Shown: piece after piece, positions 30,453-32,704 of the stretch
How the letters are laid out: each line of letters starts with the position of its first letter
How positions within the stretch are numbered: the first letter of the stretch is position 1
Origin: Porphyra umbilicalis
Lineage: Eukaryota > Rhodophyta > Bangiophyceae > Bangiales > Bangiaceae
NCBI GenBank assembly: GCA_002049455.2
Contig: KV919278.1
Span: 1 to 32,704 of the forward strand
Direction: 5' to 3'
DNA: 32,704 bases
Notes under the pieces: model-generated
Database searches by the model: none
Seen by the model: only the letters and a program-made list of their open reading frames with translations
Told to the model about the DNA's origin: nothing
Program-made: the position numbers and the translations under genes

Positions 30453-31282
30453 CGACCCCCGCGATTTGCAGCGCCCTTGACACCCGACGGCGCGCGGCAC
30501 GTCGCGCTTGCCCGTGCGTGGCGCGCCGCGGCAGAGCCAACCCGCCGCGCCTTCCAGCTGCCGACGCACGGGCCGGCCCGCGCGGCCGGCCGCCCACCCC
30601 GCCCGTTCGTGAGCGTGGCGGCGGTGACGTATTGGCACGCGGCGCGCGCTCGGCGCCCGACCGCTGGGACGGCCACGTACCCTGCGGCGGTGCCGCCTGA
30701 CCTGTCGGCTGTGGATGGGGTGCGGTGCGGTGGTGCCGCCTCGGGGAGGGCTGTGGTCACAGGCGCCGCGCCGTGAGGTGCGCCGGCTGCGGGCGCCCGC
30801 GGTGGGCACGCCCCCGGCCACCGCCGCTCCACGACGGACCGCCCAGACGTGAATCCTTGGTGTACATCAGGATTTTCATGCCACCCACCCCGCCGCCTCG
30901 TCCTGCGGGGCAACGCCCCTCGCTGCGCCGCCACCCAGCACTCGCCCGCACCCGTCGTGCGCACACCAGCCGACCGTGCAGAGTCGCGAGTGTCCTTGAC
31001 ACTCTCCGCCGTGTGCCGACCGCCACCTTCTTCTTCCCCCCCCACCCCCCCTCCGACGGCGGCGCCACCCCCACCCCCCACCCCCGTCCCCACCCGTCGC
31101 CCACGACGGATGCCCGGCAGCCGCCCGTGTCGCCCGGCTGGTCGCCCGCCACCGGGTATGCTCCGGCGGCGATACCCCCCCCCCCCCCGATCCGTGGCGC
31201 ATCCCCACCTCCGCCAAGTCCCCCGGCGTAGCAACCCCGTCGGGCCCCTCGGCGTCGTCTGGGAGCTCTGGGGCGACCGCCA
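30453..31282. other. Intergenic and possible 5' part of membrane protein gene
   Basis: Plus-strand bases 31,100-31,200 read QPPVSPGWSP and ATGYAPAAIPPPP, a Pro-rich composition typical of cytosolic tails, and could be the N-terminus of the membrane protein that follows. C runs near 31,178-31,189 and 31,283-31,297 would have to shift the frame. The minus-strand frames are complements of these. Confidence 0.3.
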
Positions 31283-31300
31283 CCCCCCCCCCCCCCCACC

Positions 31301-31894
31301 CACGCCACCGGCGCCTACGCGGCGGACGTCGACAACGACGAGGACGTTGTCTACACCGACGCCATGGTCGACGGCATGCGCCGCTCGCGCCTGTGCGACG
31401 TGGCCATTGTCTGCGTCGCGCTCGTCGCCTTCACGGCCGGCCCGTTTGCGCTCATGCGCACCCGCCGCTTTGACGCCTTTGACTCCTTCCCGCTCGAGAT
31501 GGCGTTTGTGGCCACAACGGCGGCGGGGTGGTTCTTGCTCCTCACCGCCACCGCGCCACTGCTCTACTTTTATTGTTCGGGGCGTGGCACGTGTGCGACG
31601 CACTTGACGACCGCGTCGGTCGGGGAGCTCGGCGCGATTGCGACGGCGGCGGGGGCGGCGGTGCTCGGCATGTGGGCGCTCCTCGGCGCGGAGGTCGTGT
31701 GGATGGTGCAGCGGGTGCTCAACGGGTGGTCGTGGTGGCACCTCGCGTCGGTGGCCGCCTCGTTGATGCTCCTGTGGTTGAGCTACGCCGCCTGGGCGGT
31801 CGTCGTTGAGGCGCGGTATTGGCGCAAGGTCGGCACGCGGGGGCCGGTCGGGACGGCGGCGCCGCCAATGTCGCCGGCGGTCGGCTTTGTGTAA
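31301..31894 (+). CDS. Four-helix membrane protein, unknown function
   Basis: From ATG 31,364 the frame gives 176 residues ending at 31,894. The same frame is already coding-like upstream, with an acidic stretch DVDNDEDVVYTD, so the true start lies further 5', probably beyond the C run at 31,283-31,297; the feature is treated as 5'-incomplete. Four hydrophobic segments are visible: CDVAIVCVALVAFTAGPFAL, MAFVATTAAGWFLLLTATAP, IATAAGAAVLGMWALLGAEV and ASVAASLMLLWLSYAAWAVV. A short loop after the second contains two Cys (CSGRGTC) that could pair. The C-terminus is short and polar. The layout recalls tetraspan or MARVEL-type proteins, but no family signature is recognised. A T9 run at 31,920 follows the stop. 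Confidence 0.7.
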   Translation, partial: HATGAYAADVDNDEDVVYTDAMVDGMRRSRLCDVAIVCVALVAFTAGPFALMRTRRFDAFDSFPLEMAFVATTAAGWFLLLTATAPLLYFYCSGRGTCATHLTTASVGELGAIATAAGAAVLGMWALLGAEVVWMVQRVLNGWSWWHLASVAASLMLLWLSYAAWAVVVEARYWRKVGTRGPVGTAAPPMSPAVGFV

Positions 31895-31919
31895 AGGGGG
31901 GGCGCGGACCGCTCGTCCG

Positions 31920-31928
31920 TTTTTTTTT
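31920..31928 (+). other. T-rich tract after membrane protein gene
   Basis: T9 begins 26 bp after the stop, with further T runs to about 31,960. It matches the T-rich 3' regions of the other GC-rich genes and supports the assigned end of this one. Confidence 0.4.
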
Positions 31929-32033
31929 GGTTGGTGCCCCCTGCATTTTTGTTTCTTTTTCGAATCACGGGCTGCCTGCAGAGAGGGGCGGGACAAGGCC
32001 GACAAACGTCCGTCGTGCCTGTTCCTTCTCGTT

Positions 32034-32355
32034 TTATTTCTTGCTCCCTAGGATGCCCTCGGTCGCTTGCGCGCTCGGCCGCGTGCGGTCGGCGGCCAAC
32101 CGCCCAACCCCCCCGCCACTCCAAAACGCCCCCCAACCACGCGGAACCACCCCCGCCGTCGACCCAGCGACGCGCGCCCCGCGTGGTCCTCTGCCGCCAC
32201 ACCCGCGCGGCCCCCCCCGCCCTCGCTCCCCCGCACGCCGGCCCCCCACCCCCCCCCCCGCCGCCGCCGCCGCCTCCCCCCCCCCGCACCTGCGCCCGCC
32301 TCTGCGCGCCCACCAGTGGCGCCAGCACCACCGCGGCGGCCACCCCCCACACCAT
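32034..32355 (-). CDS. Possible small single-helix membrane protein
   Basis: ATG 32,355 on the minus strand begins MVWGVAAAVVLAPLVGAQRR, a potential membrane anchor with G/C third positions, and then enters a Gly run encoded by C tracts (32,240-32,285). A different frame after the run ends plausibly with RTRPSAQATEGILGSKK at TAA 32,034, so one frame switch at the tract would be required. It would be convergent with the membrane protein gene at 31.3-31.9 kb. There is no family match, and competing frames cover the same bases. Confidence 0.22.
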
Positions 32356-32704
32356 GGAGTGGCCGGTCTGCACAGCGACGGTGGCGGTGGTGGACCAGCG
32401 GGGGGGCGCCGGTCGCACCCCGCGAGGGGTCCTGTGCCAATCGTGGGGTGACGATGGGTGCAAAAAACGGATGGGTCACACGCGTCCGGCTGCACCACAC
32501 GCTCTACTGTACCAATTCAGTAGCGGTTGGCTGGGGATTGGCGATTTTGCTGGCAATCACGCCTGTGCATGGCACCGGTGCCTGCAGGCCCCCCATGCCG
32601 ACACCACAGCTGTGGTGTCGTCATCCATCTCCCCACAGCGGACCGTCCACCCCAAGACCGAACCCCCCCGCCCGTACGTCGAGTCCTGGTATCGTACACC
32701 TCCC

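Overview
The window looks like nuclear DNA of a red alga, most likely a bangiophyte of the Porphyra/Pyropia type. Four observations suggest this. The gene regions are extremely GC-rich and the recognisable genes show no introns. A nuclear-style magnesium chelatase H gene carries an N-terminal plastid presequence. Three predicted plastid or candidate plastid proteins begin with a Phe-containing AFV motif, which is the hallmark of primary red-algal transit peptides. The transposon remnants are of kinds common in these genomes. The organism call is inference, since no marker sequence could be searched.

Layout. Bases 1 to about 11,500 have moderate GC and form a gene-poor, transposon-rich tract. 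It holds a decayed CENP-B/Tc5-type DDE transposase (920-2811, minus), a decayed transposon protein that stays in one frame for about 950 codons but has three nonsense codons (6015-8873, minus), a pair of palindromic CCAAT-box repeats, a GGGCGC cluster, a 15-bp tandem repeat and several inverted repeats. Bases 11,500-22,000 are extremely GC-rich, full of G/C homopolymers and trinucleotide tracts. They contain a PH-domain AGC kinase (plus), an RD/RE-rich protein with a possible RNA polymerase I RPA34/CAST-like C-terminus (plus), and a convergent zinc-finger protein with a NUMOD3-like motif (minus). These three genes switch frame, clearly or probably, at G/C runs of 10 or more bases. Bases 22,000-32,704 contain intact chlH (minus), an intact plastid-type alpha/beta hydrolase (minus), a four-helix membrane protein (plus) and two weak candidate genes.

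Functionally, chlH is the porphyrin-binding subunit of magnesium chelatase, the committed step towards chlorophyll. The hydrolase and zinc-finger protein are probably also imported into the plastid, judging from their N-termini. The kinase and RD/RE-rich protein lack that motif and probably act in the cytosol and nucleus. I see no operon logic and no tRNA, rRNA or CRISPR. I found no clearly new multi-gene system. The most unusual items are the AKT-like kinase architecture with an acidic residue in its hydrophobic motif, the long single-frame transposon ORF broken only by nonsense codons, and recurrent C-rich leaders and T-rich 3' tracts around the GC-rich genes.
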